64,000 nucleotides of DNA from contig NC_058158.1 of the NCBI RefSeq assembly GCF_020080835.1, positions 28,414,305 to 28,478,304 on the forward strand, read 5' to 3'. Both the position numbers and the translations under genes were made by a program. This stretch comes from Cotesia glomerata. Its lineage: Eukaryota; Arthropoda; Insecta; Hymenoptera; Braconidae. The notes under the pieces are model-generated. The model ran no database searches. It saw nothing but the letters and a program-made list of their open reading frames with translations, and was not told the DNA's origin. The first letter of the stretch is position 1. Every line of letters starts with the position of its first letter. Shown one piece after another: positions 11,033 through 22,500 of the stretch.

Positions 11033-12305
11033 CTCTAATTACGTCAGTATCAATATCATTAAAATGTATTTTACTAATAGATTCGAGTTTATTACATGCG
11101 TTAATCAGTTTACTTTTAGATAAGCTAAAATTATTTGAAGTTATATTTACATCAAATCCTTGCCCAAGAATTTCACGACCAATCAATACGTCACATTTTA
11201 AATAATCATCTGCAATAACATGAAAAAGTATCTCTAACGTATGGCTATTAATAGTTATTTCAGACAAAATTTGTATCGTACAGTTCACACTAACATTTCC
11301 AATGCCCTTTAAAATTATTAAATTATTTTTACGTTTACCCGCAAATTTAGCGGCAAAACTTTCTTTAATTAACGAGCATTCAGCTCCCGAATCAAACCAA
11401 AATGAAAACGACTCACCACGATGGATCAATGATCCTGATGGAGCTGCTACCGTACAGATGTCCACACGACGCTCGTTGTTGTTACCATTCCCGTTGTTTT
11501 TTGAACCTCCACTCGCTAATGTTGGACATCTTGAGGCAACGTGTCCCACTACGCCACACTTGAAGCAGGTAACAACGGATTTTTGTGAGGTAGGCCTAGT
11601 GGCTACCTGGCTATTAGATGCTCGTTCTGATTTTCCTTTATTAATTGAAGGGCAATCAACACTTCTGTGTCCTAATTTTCCACATGAATGACACTTAATC
11701 GATGACAACGATTTAAATCGTTTAAAATTAGGCTCCGTACGATCATCTTGGTGTGGAGCGGACCTTTTTCTTGCATAATTAAAGGCTTTCAATTCATTTT
11801 GGAGTTGGTTACGTGATTTAATATCTGTCGTAAATGATAAACGTTGAAGACGCGTATCACACTGTGAAAGATGAGCGAGTACAACAGACACCGCGATTTC
11901 TTCGACACTTGCACTTTTCCACTTTGAACAAAGCGACGCCAATAGACGACTTGAATATGAAGACAAGCACTCACCATCTTTCGGACGACTATTTTGTAAA
12001 TTTATTAAAGTGGCCGCCGATGTTTCTAGTCCACCAAATCTCGCGATGAAGAGATCTTTAAATTCAGTCCACGTTATCCCAGGATAACATACTTGAGATA
12101 ACCACGAAGATGCAGATCCTTGAAGAGCTTCACTTAACGCGATAATAAGTGCACTACCCTCATGAGGACGTTCCGCGAAACACATATCCACGGTTGAACA
12201 CCAAGCAGCTGGATCCGCACTTGAATTTTCAGGATTGAACTTCGGCAAAGACATATTGCGATTAGTGGACACTGGTTTTGTTACAACCTTCATTAACTCT
12301 ATCAA
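10953..12305 (-). CDS. gag: Gypsy gag with protease
   Basis: Capsid-nucleocapsid protein plus aspartic protease, about 450 codons in this frame. The Gag core fills roughly residues 20-180. Two CCHC zinc knuckles are seen: CHSCGKLGHRSVDC at 205-218 and CFKCGVVGHVASRC at 247-260, both RNA-binding. The protease active site is FDSGAECSLI with the aspartate at 305. The frame has no upstream Met of its own. The likely start is the ATG at 12441 in the LTR (separate entry), which needs a one-base shift between about 12290 and 12340 to join this frame. Confidence 0.9.
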   Translation of the reverse strand: MIELMKVVTKPVSTNRNMSLPKFNPENSSADPAAWCSTVDMCFAERPHEGSALIIALSEALQGSASSWLSQVCYPGITWTEFKDLFIARFGGLETSAATLINLQNSRPKDGECLSSYSSRLLASLCSKWKSASVEEIAVSVVLAHLSQCDTRLQRLSFTTDIKSRNQLQNELKAFNYARKRSAPHQDDRTEPNFKRFKSLSSIKCHSCGKLGHRSVDCPSINKGKSERASNSQVATRPTSQKSVVTCFKCGVVGHVASRCPTLASGGSKNNGNGNNNERRVDICTVAAPSGSLIHRGESFSFWFDSGAECSLIKESFAAKFAGKRKNNLIILKGIGNVSVNCTIQILSEITINSHTLEILFHVIADDYLKCDVLIGREILGQGFDVNITSNNFSLSKSKLINACNKLESISKIHFNDIDTDVIRDDKEKLISIFKRIYRFIYSGVSKYSC

Positions 12306-12441
12306 ATTCCGATTTTTGCATTTCCATTAGCAACTGGAATTGATTAGGAGAAAAACCCGTAGCTGATCCAGATCCCACTTCTGATGTCGGAGGAAGAGTG
12401 GTTTGGGCATTGTTAGAGTCCTTTGGATCATTATCAGCCAT
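12262..12441 (-). CDS. gag: Likely gag N-terminus, starting inside the 5' LTR
   Basis: ATG at 12441-12439 opens a 59-codon frame (MADNDPKDSNNAQTTLPPT ...). Its first 19 codons lie exactly in the LTR, whose end at 12385 falls on a codon boundary. The frame closes at a TAA (12262-12264), off by one base from the main gag frame. No other Met lies near the start of the gag frame, so I infer that this is the authentic N-terminus broken by a single-base indel. Coding sequence starting within an LTR is known for Ty1; it is less usual for Gypsy elements. Confidence 0.65.
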   Translation of the reverse strand: MADNDPKDSNNAQTTLPPTSEVGSGSATGFSPNQFQLLMEMQKSEFDRVNEGCNKTSVH

Positions 12442-12947
12442 CTTTTATTTATTTCACAATAATCAAATATAACAAAGACTTTGATTTGGAATATAACGTA
12501 CACTAACTCGTACAAATAATAAATTTAATTACAAATATTTTACTACGATTGATATAACAGTTAAAGACGTTGGGGAAATAAGACCGAGAACGAATCCGGG
12601 GTCAGCAGGATGTATGCGATCTTTACTTGATCAATGCTCAACGAGAACTACTGTTCCAAGTACCCTAAGTACTTATTCACTCAAAAATATTTCGACAGCC
12701 CTCATTGTCTGTCGATATTTCTAACTATATACTTTTTACTTCTATCCTGTGACCTCGGCTACGTTTGGTGACCATTGTCACTCCGGACTTAAGCCCATCG
12801 TCATAACCATAAAAATATAATCAGCTTAAGTCGTAAATAATATCTAAATATTCTATGCTTTACAATTTTGCTTAAAATTAACAGACAAACTAAAATATTG
12901 GGAATTTCCAATCTCTGGAAAAACCCAGCTCGATATTATCTCCGACA
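12385..12947 (-). repeat. 5' LTR of the Gypsy element
   Basis: 563 bp, identical to the 3' LTR except for one extra T. It should contain the promoter and transcription start of the element. It ends within the gag coding sequence. I cannot identify a clear tRNA primer-binding site directly after it. Confidence 0.95.
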
Positions 12948-13231
12948 TATATATATTATATATGTGTATATATGAAAAATATATCAAAAATGCATGTGAG
13001 TACTCAAATGAAAGCTCTTGATGAGCGTAACATCAGGATGAGCTTACATCTTTAAAAATATCAACAATTAAGAAATGACCTTGTATTTTGAGAACTATTG
13101 ACATTTTTAAAGATATAAGCTCATTCCGGTGTTACACCCATCAAGAGCGTTCATTTGAGTATCCACATCAATTTTTCATATATTTATATATATTATATGT
13201 ATGTATATATGAAAAATATATCTAAATGCAT
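12948..13231. repeat. Right arm and second copy of the palindromic repeat
   Basis: After the LTR, a TATATATATTATATA centre is followed by the reverse complement of the 6885-7020 block (about 12970-13069). A new direct copy follows (13069-13195), then a second TA-rich centre. The next inverted copy has only begun (AAATGCAT at 13224-13231) when the LINE starts. Two transposons therefore sit at or beside the TA-rich centres of this palindrome. Confidence 0.7.
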
Positions 13232-13232
13232 C

Positions 13233-13598
13233 TGGAGAGAAGAGGTAGACAAGGTATGGGGTAAAATGGAAGTTGTAGCGGGGAGAAAAAGCGTGAGAAA
13301 GATAGGAGGAGTGGACAAAGAGGGTAAAGGCTTAGTGCTTGTTGAATTGGAGGATGTAAGCAGGAAAAAGGAGGTCATGATAGCTAAAAGTAAACTAAAA
13401 GGGGAGAAAGTTAGAGTGGAGGATGACCTGACATTCCAGGAGAGAAGGGTGAGGAGGTTGAAACTGGAAGAGGCGATGAAGGAAAGGAGAGCTGGTAACG
13501 TGGTGAAGGTAGGATACATGAAAATGTGGGTTAATGGCAAAGTAAGGATTTGGGACGAAGCGGAGGGAAGCTGGAAAAATCAGGAGGGAAACGAGTAA
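13233..13598 (+). pseudogene. LINE ORF1-like fragment
   Basis: Lysine- and arginine-rich frame that begins in repeat sequence, so the genuine 5' end is missing. Residues such as KEVMIAKSKLKGEKVRVEDD and a charged heptad-like stretch suggest the nucleic-acid-binding or coiled-coil region of a LINE ORF1 or pre-endonuclease domain. It ends 10 bases before the endonuclease frame. No zinc knuckle is visible. Confidence 0.6.
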
Positions 13599-13607
13599 GG
13601 GTGGAGG

Positions 13608-14460
13608 TTGGCAAGAAGGGTAAGGGGTGGGGGGGGGGGAATAAAAGGAAAAGGGGAAGGATCGAGTGCTTTTAGGATTGGTTTTTGGAACGTTGCAGGG
13701 ATTAAAAACAAGGATGAGGATTTTTGGCGGGGGTTGAGGAATTGGGATGTTGTTGTGTTGATGGAGACATGGGTAGATAACAAGAAATGGGCGTCAATAA
13801 AAGATTCTTGGAAAAAAGGGTTTAAGTGGGATATACAGGAAGCGATCGTTTCCAAGGGAAGGGGGAGAGCAAAAGGAGGTATCTTGGTTGGGCTGAAGGA
13901 AGGAATTGAGTCAGGAAAAAGGGGCAAATGGGACGTGGAGGGGTGGGTAGAAAAGGAAGTTAAACTGGAGGAGGAATGGTGGTGGATAGTAGGGGTCTAT
14001 GTGAATGGGGACCTAGCTAGGAAAAAAGAGCTCATGGGCAAATGGATGGAGCAAGTGTGGGAGAGGCATATAATCATAGGGGGGGATTTCAATGTAAGGA
14101 CTGGAGCCGAGGGTGGTTTGATTGTTGGGGAACTGCAAGAAAATAGAGAGGTTAGAATCTCAAGAGATAAGGTGGTTAACAAGGAAGGTAGGGGCTTATG
14201 CAATTTTGTAAGAGAGAGAGAGAGGGTGGGCCATTCTGAATGGGTGTGTCGAGGGGGATGAACAGGGGGAATGGATATTTTTTGGGGAGAGAGGGTGCTC
14301 GGTGATAGATTTAGTAATGATCGATATAAGGGATAGAGAGAGTATCAGAGGTTTAATTTTAGAGGAGAAGACAGAGTCGGATCATCTGCCAGTAGTTGTA
14401 GAGGTAGAAGCTGCGGGAAAGCGAAGAGGTGACTCAAAGGATTCTCGGGGTAAGGTGCAG
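13608..14460 (+). pseudogene. LINE apurinic-type endonuclease, frameshifted
   Basis: The frame to 14261 contains the endonuclease signatures GFWNVAG, LMETW and GGDFNVR. These correspond to the Asn, Glu and Asp-Asn metal-binding positions of the exonuclease-endonuclease-phosphatase fold that nicks target DNA. After a shift around 14215-14300, near a (GA)n run, a second frame carries the terminal SDHLPV motif (about 14380). Length and order suit a LINE ORF2 N-terminus. The first Met may be fortuitous. Confidence 0.85.
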
Positions 14461-15215
14461 AGAAGAGGTTGCTGGAAACGAGTCAGGTATTAAAAAATTC
14501 CAAGAAGAGTTTGGGGAGGGGTAAATTGCAGATAGTGAAGTGGAGGATGCCTGGGGAGATCTAAAAAGGAGAATTAAAGGTGCAATGAAAGTATCGGAGA
14601 AAGAAGGAGAAAGGAGGAGAGGCACTTCGGGTTATTGGGATGAAGAATGCAGGGATGCGAAAAGAAAGTTGAGGAAAGCCTTAAATAATTTTAAGGGTGG
14701 AAAAGAAGAGAAGAAGGGGTACCTAGAGAAAAAGAGGCGATATAGGGAGCTTTGCAAGGTTAAAAAAGAAAGAGAGGACTGAAAATGGGAGGAGTGGGTG
14801 AAAGGCGCGAAATCAGAAGCCCAAGTTTGGAAGGTGGTCAACCAGGGTAGAAAAAAGAGGGGAAGTATAAACAAGAACATAGGAATGGAAGACTGAAACA
14901 CGCATTTTAGGAATATTCTGGGAGGTGAGGATCTTAAGAGTGAGGAGGAAAGGGAAGTAGTCGAGGAGACGAATGGAATAACAGAGGAGGATGAGGTTTC
15001 TCTTGGGGAAATTAAGGGGGTTGTGGGTAAGTTGAAAGATCGTAAGGCATTAGAGGAGGATGGAATCCCAAACGAAGTTTGGAAGTACGGGGGTGAAGGG
15101 GTGTTGAGAGAACTTTGGTGGATAATCCAAAAGGTATGAAAGGGAGAGGGTTGGCCAGAGGAATGGAAGAATGGAGTTATAGTTCCAATAAAAAAAAAAA
15201 GGAGATAGGTCAAGG

Positions 15216-16505
15216 GTGGAAGATTACAGGGGGATTACTATAATGCAGACTGCGTACAAGATCTACGTAGGAATCCTAGAAAAGAGGTTAAAAGTGGAAG
15301 TGAAGGGTAAGGGGCTATTACCGGAGTCGCAAGCTGGGTTCAGGGCAGGACGAGGAACCATAAATAATATATATGCGCTAAATTACCTTACTAACAAGGA
15401 AATAGGTAAAGAGAGAGGGAAAATGGTAGCTCCATTCGTAGATTTCAAGGCAGCGTTTGATTCGGTGGACAGGGTGGAGCTGAGTAAGGCATTGAGGAAA
15501 AGAGAAGTTAGTAAAGGACTGGTGAGAAGATGTGAGGTAGTTTTAAAGGAAACATGTGGCAGAGTGAGAGTAGGGAAAGAGTTGGGAGAAAGATTCTGGA
15601 CAATGAAAGGGGTGAGGCAGGGTTGCCCGTTAAGTCCACTTCTATTCGTGTTCTTCTTGGCTGATTTGGATGAGAAGCTGGGAAAAGGGAGGTGGGGAGG
15701 GGTGGATTTATCGGGCGGGAAGAAGATATTTTCATTAGCTTATGCAGACGACGTGGTGTTGTTAGCTAGAGAGGAAGATGAAATGAGGGGTATGATTAGG
15801 ACGCTGGAGAGATTTGTGGAGAAAAAGAAGTTAGAGGTAAATGTAGGGAAGACCAAGGTCATGAGGTATAGAAAAGGGGGTGGTAGGAAGAAAAAGGTGC
15901 GGTGGAATTGGAATGGTAGCGAGATCGAGAAAGTGAGCAGATATACATACCTAGGGTACATCATAAAGTCTAACGGTGAGCAAGGTGATCATGTGAGGGA
16001 AAGAGTGGCAAAGGGAGCGAGGATCCTAGGGCAGATTTGGGGAATAGGCAAAAGGAAATTCGGGAACGACTGGGCTAGAAGAGTATGGTTATTTGATAGA
16101 TTGATTTGGTCGGTGATGAGTTACGGAGTGGAAATTTGGGGGTGGAAGGCAGGGAGGAGATTGAAAGAGTGCAGAAGAGGTACTTAAGAGGGATACTAGG
16201 TTAGGAATTGATACGAGGGGAGGAATTGATCAGAGTTGAAAAGGCCAAACAAGAAAGAGAGAGGTGGGAGAAAATTAGGGACTCGAATAGTAATAGGGAG
16301 TATAAGTTCATTAAAGGACTAGGGCTACCAGAGTATTTAAAAAAGGACTAGGGGGGGGGAAGAAAGATGGGGTAGGATCGCTAGGTTCAGATTAGGGGAT
16401 TATCTAAAAGGCTATAGGTACTGGGGAAAAAAGGAAAGTAGGCTCTGCAATGTATGTGGGATGGAACTGGAGACGTGGGAGCACGTTCGGGAGGTCTGTT
16501 CTGGG
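15216..16505 (+). pseudogene. LINE reverse transcriptase and C-terminal finger
   Basis: The frame at 15216-16187 holds reverse transcriptase blocks: PESQAGFRAGRGT, a VDFKAAFDSVDR block with the first catalytic Asp, GVRQGCPLSPLLF, and the AYADDVVLLA active site, followed by the thumb YLGYI. Upstream, 14500-15213 is the decayed linker with several stops. Downstream of 16187 the reading continues after frameshifts, ending with a CNVCGMELETWEHVREVC finger near 16447-16500. RT copies the LINE RNA at the nicked target. Multiple breaks make it a pseudogene. Confidence 0.9.
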
Positions 16506-16915
16506 TGAGGTGTAGAGAAAGGGTGGCAGGAGATGAGAGGACAGGTATTAGGAGGGGAAAGGCAAGGAGAAATAAGGCTGAAGGAAATAGAGTTGAGGTG
16601 GAGATTCGCGGGGGAGGGGGAGTAATATGTAGTGTTGGCAACGGAAACGGAGGTCCTGTAGTATGAATGTGAAGGATGGATGAATGGATGTCGAGGAATG
16701 AGGTGGTGCTTTTTCTTTTGGCACATAGGTGTTTTTCTTTTTGCCCGCCTAGGCGAATTTTAGGTGTAAGTCCTTTTTTCTTTTTGTAAATATTTGTAAT
16801 TTTTTAGGTATTAAGTAGACGTAAGGCTTTTTTGTAAAATTATTGTCAAGCGGAACGGGGGTCCGCTATTTGTACCCCCTTGTTGGGCAGATAAAGACTA
16901 TTATTATTATTATCC

Positions 16916-17609
16916 TATAAATTTATAGGAATAATACCTATATTTTTCTTTTAGTATATATTTGTTCTTGACCGTGGTTTTTAAATGCTGATGTTTAAAT
17001 TCTACTTACTACCTTGGATAGTAGCTGTTATAATTCCTGATGGTAACTGTTACCATCAGAAATTATAAATATAAGCATATAGGATGATGATGGTAACTAT
17101 CTTTAGCATGTTGATAATGAAATATATGATATTGACAATCATAAAGTAAAATAACTTACACACTATAATATTTACCTTTTTATTTACATTTTTTTTTCAA
17201 ATTAGATATTATCATGAAAATAAAGCTCAATTTTAGTAATATTTATTTTAACGTTTTAGGTCCGGATTTTAAAACAAAAATAATGATTTTTTGAAGTAAT
17301 TTTATATCAAAATGTACCTCCGTTATCACATAAAAATAAAATTGCGCCAGATAAATAATTATCAATAAATTTGAAAATCCTCGATAAATCAGAAGATTTA
17401 AGTTTTACATGGGATTTGAGAAAGAGTTTTGTCGACATTAAATATTTTGAATTTCTACGACTTTGTAATATGAGTAAAAGAAGTCAAATCATTGCTTGAT
17501 TTGATGTAAAATGACTGAAATTTATTGAATTAAGATAGCTAGTTCTATGAGAGCTTGTACTATAAGCACTAAAAAGCTATTAGCTCATGTTTCAAGTGTA
17601 ACTTGAGTG
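16916..17609. other. Non-coding DNA with GTAACTGTTACC-type repeats
   Basis: No gene is seen. CCTATAAATTTATAGG (16915-16930) is a perfect small palindrome just after the LINE tail. At 17025-17110 GATGGTAACTGTTACCATC-type words resemble the repeat at 6440-6560. Confidence 0.5.
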
Positions 17610-17815
17610 TCACACCACGTCTCTTCGATTTAATAAAGATTCGAAACAGTTTCGAATTATTCGAATCTTTCGAATTATTCGAATTTCTCGAACTATTCGA
17701 ATTATTCGAATAATTCGAATATTCGGATCGAATCTCGAATCGAATAATTCGATTCGATTCGCTTCGAGTAATTCGAAATTTCGAATATTCACACACCCCT
17801 AATTTTAACAATATA
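17610..17815 (-). repeat. TTCGAA-rich repeat, reverse copy
   Basis: Same unit as 5970-6160 in the opposite orientation, bounded by GATTTAATAAAGATTCGAAA and CACACACCCCTAATTTTAAC. ATTCGAATAATTCG words are tightly packed. Confidence 0.75.
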
Positions 17816-19583
17816 TTCGTGAGCAACATCACTTTATCCTTAATGATGTTCCGATAATGATTATTATAGTCGGTTTGATAATGTAAATCAATGCCTTAAA
17901 TCGATTTTTATGAACAATGCTTTCGATAAAAGAGTATAGATTGCAATGTTCCAAATTTATTAAATTTTAATTGTTACATTGTAAATTTAGTTTATGCAAG
18001 GGGTGAGTGTGCACAAATTAATTAATTACAAACGTTAACCCAAGAAACATGTGTTTGAGCAAGAGGTTGTGCAAGAGCTATAGTAACTAGCGTCTCCATT
18101 GATGCATAGGTCTTGTAAAAGATCGTGTCACAAGGGTCTAACTCAAAAATGGTCGATAACTTGTCCATAGTTGTACGCAAGAAACTTGCAGCAATTGCTT
18201 GAGAAGGAACAGAGTTACAGAGATATATGATTTACTGAGATAAGACAGAATCAAATTCTTGTGAAAGGCTTGTACACGATTGGCAATTTTTTCCTGTAAT
18301 AATTATTTGCAGCAAGACCTCTATACGCGGAAAACAACGCTATAGGAACTATAGAACTATAGAGCAGTCTTTCGCAAACCTTGTAGAAGATTTTTGCATG
18401 GGAAGTAAGGAATTTATTCTTAAGAATTATGAAACAATAATAAATATCGTTAAGCATCATGAGATTTATCATAAAAAAATAAACAACTGAAAGTAATGCC
18501 GTAATTTGAATAAATAAATTGTTTTTAGTTTTTGCTTGAAAATAACTACTGAAAGATTATTTATAACGGGTAAATAGAATTCATCATACACATTGAGGAA
18601 AAGTTAGTTTGGATTAGAGGTTACATGAATGCACAGCTCTCTCAAGGGGTTAAAATATATAGTGTGTTTATTATGCGTACTAGGTCAGGTTACCGTGGAC
18701 TAAAAGTTATGTAAAGTATACCAATGAAAGGCTGAGTGTTGGAACACGGAGCTTCCAGACAAAAGCAAGTTGTACGATGGAGGTAACGTAACCATTTTAA
18801 ATAAATTAATAATTATTATTGTTATTATCACAACGACTAAACCTGAAATTCTTAATACTTCAAAATTAATTTAACTTGAACGCTATGTTTGTAAATCTTA
18901 CGTTTAATTAACATCAATTTACCATTACAAACAATGATAAATATCGTTATCGCTTTTAGCTTGCAATTCGATCTAATTACATTTCAATTAACTTGACTTT
19001 CAAAGTTGAGATATTGAAATAAACAACAGAAATGCTTTGATGTTATGTAATCAACGTCGTTACGCAAATTTAATTAGTATTTCTTTAGTCTAAAAAAAAA
19101 CATACTGCTGTTGATCATTATTAGAGTACATTTTATGAATTAAAGGTTTCATTTTGCTGATGATAGAATGAAAGATTGAAAATTAAAACACAACAATTAT
19201 GAAAATACAGATAAATCATTTAGTAAGCCCAGCTTAAACTAGTGGTTGTAGGTATAGTTAAACCACACTATCGAATATTTCTTACTTGATATGAACACTA
19301 CATAAAAACTTTTTTGAGACGACCTGATATGTCCAAATACGCATTATATACACTTTAAAAAAAAAAAAAGTTTGGAAAATCCAAAAGTGCACGACTCATA
19401 ATGCTCATTTAATTATGAAATATAAAAAAAAAAAAAAAAACTTAAGTCGTTCAAAATTAATTGCCGAAAAAACAGCTGTAGTAGGAAGGTACTGCACAAG
19501 TGCCCCTGGTGGAATAAAATGTACATAATATCTATAGATGTAGATGTATCACCATCCATGTTAATTTTACGTGGATATATATA
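17816..19583. other. Non-coding AT-rich DNA with one motif-B copy
   Basis: No gene is seen. At 19367-19415 a clear copy of AAAGTTTGGAAAATCCAAAA ... GCACGACTCATAATGCTCAT occurs; this motif forms the terminal inverted repeats of the element at 62387-63453. An A-run follows it (19426-19440). Confidence 0.5.
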
Positions 19584-22500
19584 GGGGTATTCCATGCCAA
19601 ATCGACCACTTTTGACCCCGACCCTTTTCGATTTGGCCGAAAGTTTTCCATCCTTTTCTACCCTATAAAAAACGGTTCTCAGAATTTTTTTGAATTTTTT
19701 TACCTAACTCCAAAAAAGTTATGAATTTTTCAAAAAAATGGCTTTTTTTTTTCAAATAGCTATAACTTTTTCAAAACTAAACATTTAGGTACCTTTTTTT
19801 TTTTAAAATTTTTGTTTTTAGATGTACTTTCCGATAAAAAATATTAAAAAATTTTTGTAAGTCAATACATATGGAATTTTTCAGTTTTTTGACAAAAATC
19901 AATGATTTTTCGAAGTTCGACATTTTTTAATTTTTTTTCTAAAATAAACTTTAATCAATTCCACAGTTATCCCTGTAGAACCCAGATTGGGCCGATTTCT
20001 CTTTCTATTTTTTTTTATTCAATTGAAAAAAAATTGTTAAATTTTCAAAAATGGAAAAAAAATTTTTTTTCATAAATTTTATTTATATAATAAGATAAAT
20101 ACAATTCAACGATTTTACGGCATTACATTCACAATTTAGAGGCTTCATCGATGACTGTAATTAGTAAGATCAATAATTGATGCAGCTAAAATTAATTACT
20201 TTTCTCTCTGTCGTTTAAATATTTTTACAAATTCTGTGTTCATTCGAATTCGAAAAGTTTTTAACTAGTAAACAACCATTTTGTCCGGAATTATACAATG
20301 TAGTTGTTGAGTTCCTGTAATCGGTTTCTGTTTTCAAAAATCGATCATTTAAATCATTTACTGCTGTGTCATAATCTTCTTCTGGGGAAAACTTCACTAT
20401 AATATTCGGCAAGTTATCCGGTGCAGAAGCCCATTCAAAAAGTTCTTCTGGTGTCGTTATTTGTTTGTCTACCGCGAGTTGGAGACTTGCTCTCGCTGCA
20501 AGTCGTTTGAGAATACCACCGATTCCATCACACGGACCTTTCCCATGGGCAGTCGCAAAAAAATGCCATTCAGCAGGAATATCAAAATCATCTTCGTGGT
20601 AATATAAATTTACAAAGTTTTTAAAGTTTTTAAATTGTTGAGGAGCTCCATCAGAAAAATAATAAATCTTGTTACAACGTTCAGGAAGACTTTTCACGTA
20701 ATCAGTTATTATTTCGATGAAAACATGAACAGCAACGGCATCATGTTTGTTAGAATCTGAGATAATTACTAAACTTTTGTGTTCAAGTTTGTTATTTACT
20801 TTATAATAAATAACGACTGGAAAAACTGTTGCCTGATTATTATTCCAGTGAAAACCAGCTGCCGCATTTTGTACTACGAAGGCATAATTTTCTGCAAAAT
20901 CACAAATAATAACGTATTCGTTTGGTTTCAATGTTTCTTTCAATGTCTTCAAGAATTGGGCTTGCTCCTTAGCAATGAACGAATGAGGTAGAAGAATTTC
21001 TAACTCACTACAAAATTTTTCCACAAATTCTTCTGTAGGCTTAATAATAGTTTCTAAACTACTTCTCGGTTTTGATATCCAATATTTATATGTAATATTC
21101 TCGATTTCCCGGTCCTCAAAACATTTTAGTAAAATTTTACTCAACTCATCGACCCCAGGACAGTTTTCCATCCACCTAAATAACACTGAAAAGATGGATT
21201 TTCACATATAATCATGCTCAAGTAATCGCTGTAGTGTTTAATGGGCTTTTCTGTGTTCCTTGTCAAAGAATAAATATTTGCACCTAAAATAACAGTAATT
21301 TAGTAAACTTAAAATTCACGCATTTATAATTATTAATTAATTTGATAATTACCAAGCATCATTAACTTCACGTTTTTGATGAATCGTATTACACACGCAG
21401 ATAGTGTGTGTTCCACTTGCCCTGCTAACACACAATGTTTTGGTCGCAAAGAATCGAATTTTGAAAATCCAATTCTCTCAGCAGGATTTATTTCACAGAA
21501 ACATTGGTATAATTCTTTTAAGTTAGACAGGATAAGTCTTTTTTGGACGTGTATCCGATTACCATCATCACTTCGAATTGATACAAAGTCTTTCATACCG
21601 GGCATTTGAGCACTATACTCATCATCGTTGTAAAATTTTCAACTTTTAATTTTACCTGATCAGTAATTGTCCTCCCTATACAAAAATGTTGAGTAATTTA
21701 GTTTTCAAGTGTATTTAAAACATCGATTTTACGCTACCCATACCTAATTTCGATTCAGGTGTAGAAAGTAAACCCGTTTCTTCAACCAAATTTTTTGCTA
21801 CTCTTGACAAATGTCTTGATGTATTCATAGTTTCACAAATACGTCTCTCACTCCATTTTACAGGTAATAATGTTAAAATTTGTATTTTCAAAGACTTATC
21901 AGTTTCTTTATCGTTGAATTTATCATACAACATTTTAATTAGAGAGCGAAAATTTTCACCATCGTCATCAATCGATTCTTCATCTGAAGAAGAAAGCAAA
22001 ACTTTTCAAGCTGTCGGATACCCGATTTATTTTATTGTTCAAAAATGGATTATCATTCAATTTCTTCGATGGAATCGGTGATTGATTTAACAATTCTAAT
22101 GCATGGTTTATTACGGGTAATTGAGTTGCAGCGCTAACTTGGGATCCTGAGCTTGATTGTGATGCTTTGGGTTCGCTATCAAATGACATGGAACCTTAAA
22201 AAATAATAGTGAAACATATAGCTACTAGAAATGTATTCAAGTAACGTATAAATAATTAAAAAAACTTACGGAATGATAAGGATAATGGGAGATCCGTGGC
22301 AGTTGTATTACTATCATTATCAGCCTGATCATTGTTGTCATTATTGTCACTATAGTTGTCTTCACGGTCACTTACATCAGCACTAGGATCATTACGAGCA
22401 TTTGTTTGTTGCTTCACTAACTCTGAAGCTTTTTTTCGACATGAACTGCATAATAAATAATTATCATCTAATCCTAACGTTACTTTCATAATATCAGTCG

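Larger units (their letters stand above)
7021..12947 (-). mobile_element. Young Ty3/Gypsy LTR retrotransposon
   Basis: Complete element of 5,927 bp on the minus strand. LTRs at 7021-7582 and 12385-12947 start TGTCGGAG and end CTCCGACA when read outwards, and I find only one difference, an extra T in the right copy. The element is flanked by TATA on both sides, consistent with a 4 bp target duplication. Order on the minus strand: gag with two CCHC knuckles, aspartic protease, reverse transcriptase, RNase H, integrase. RT before integrase places it in Ty3/Gypsy. No env frame is present between the integrase stop and the 3' LTR. Near-identical LTRs mean recent insertion. The pol frame is broken once, in a T7 run at 10120-10126. 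Confidence 0.95.
13232..16915 (+). mobile_element. Decayed non-LTR retrotransposon (LINE)
   Basis: Parts in order: an ORF1-like lysine-rich frame, an APE-type endonuclease, a linker, reverse transcriptase and a C-terminal cysteine-histidine finger. The 3' end is a short (ATT)n tail at about 16895-16912. The coding strand is strongly purine-rich, unlike its surroundings. Stops and frameshifts interrupt every domain, so it is inactive. The 5' end cuts into a palindromic repeat arm. The clade is not assigned; the protein style is common in Hymenoptera. Confidence 0.88.

Noticed and set aside
7021..12947. Endogenous retrovirus with env
   Set aside because: No envelope frame exists between integrase and the 3' LTR; only a tandem repeat is present.
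13155..13232. ORF1 start at the first in-frame codon upstream of the LINE
   Set aside because: These codons lie in the TA-rich palindromic repeat, so the frame is open there by chance.
13193..16726. Several Ser/Pro-rich minus-strand open frames across the LINE
   Set aside because: They are reverse-strand shadows of the purine-rich LINE coding strand.
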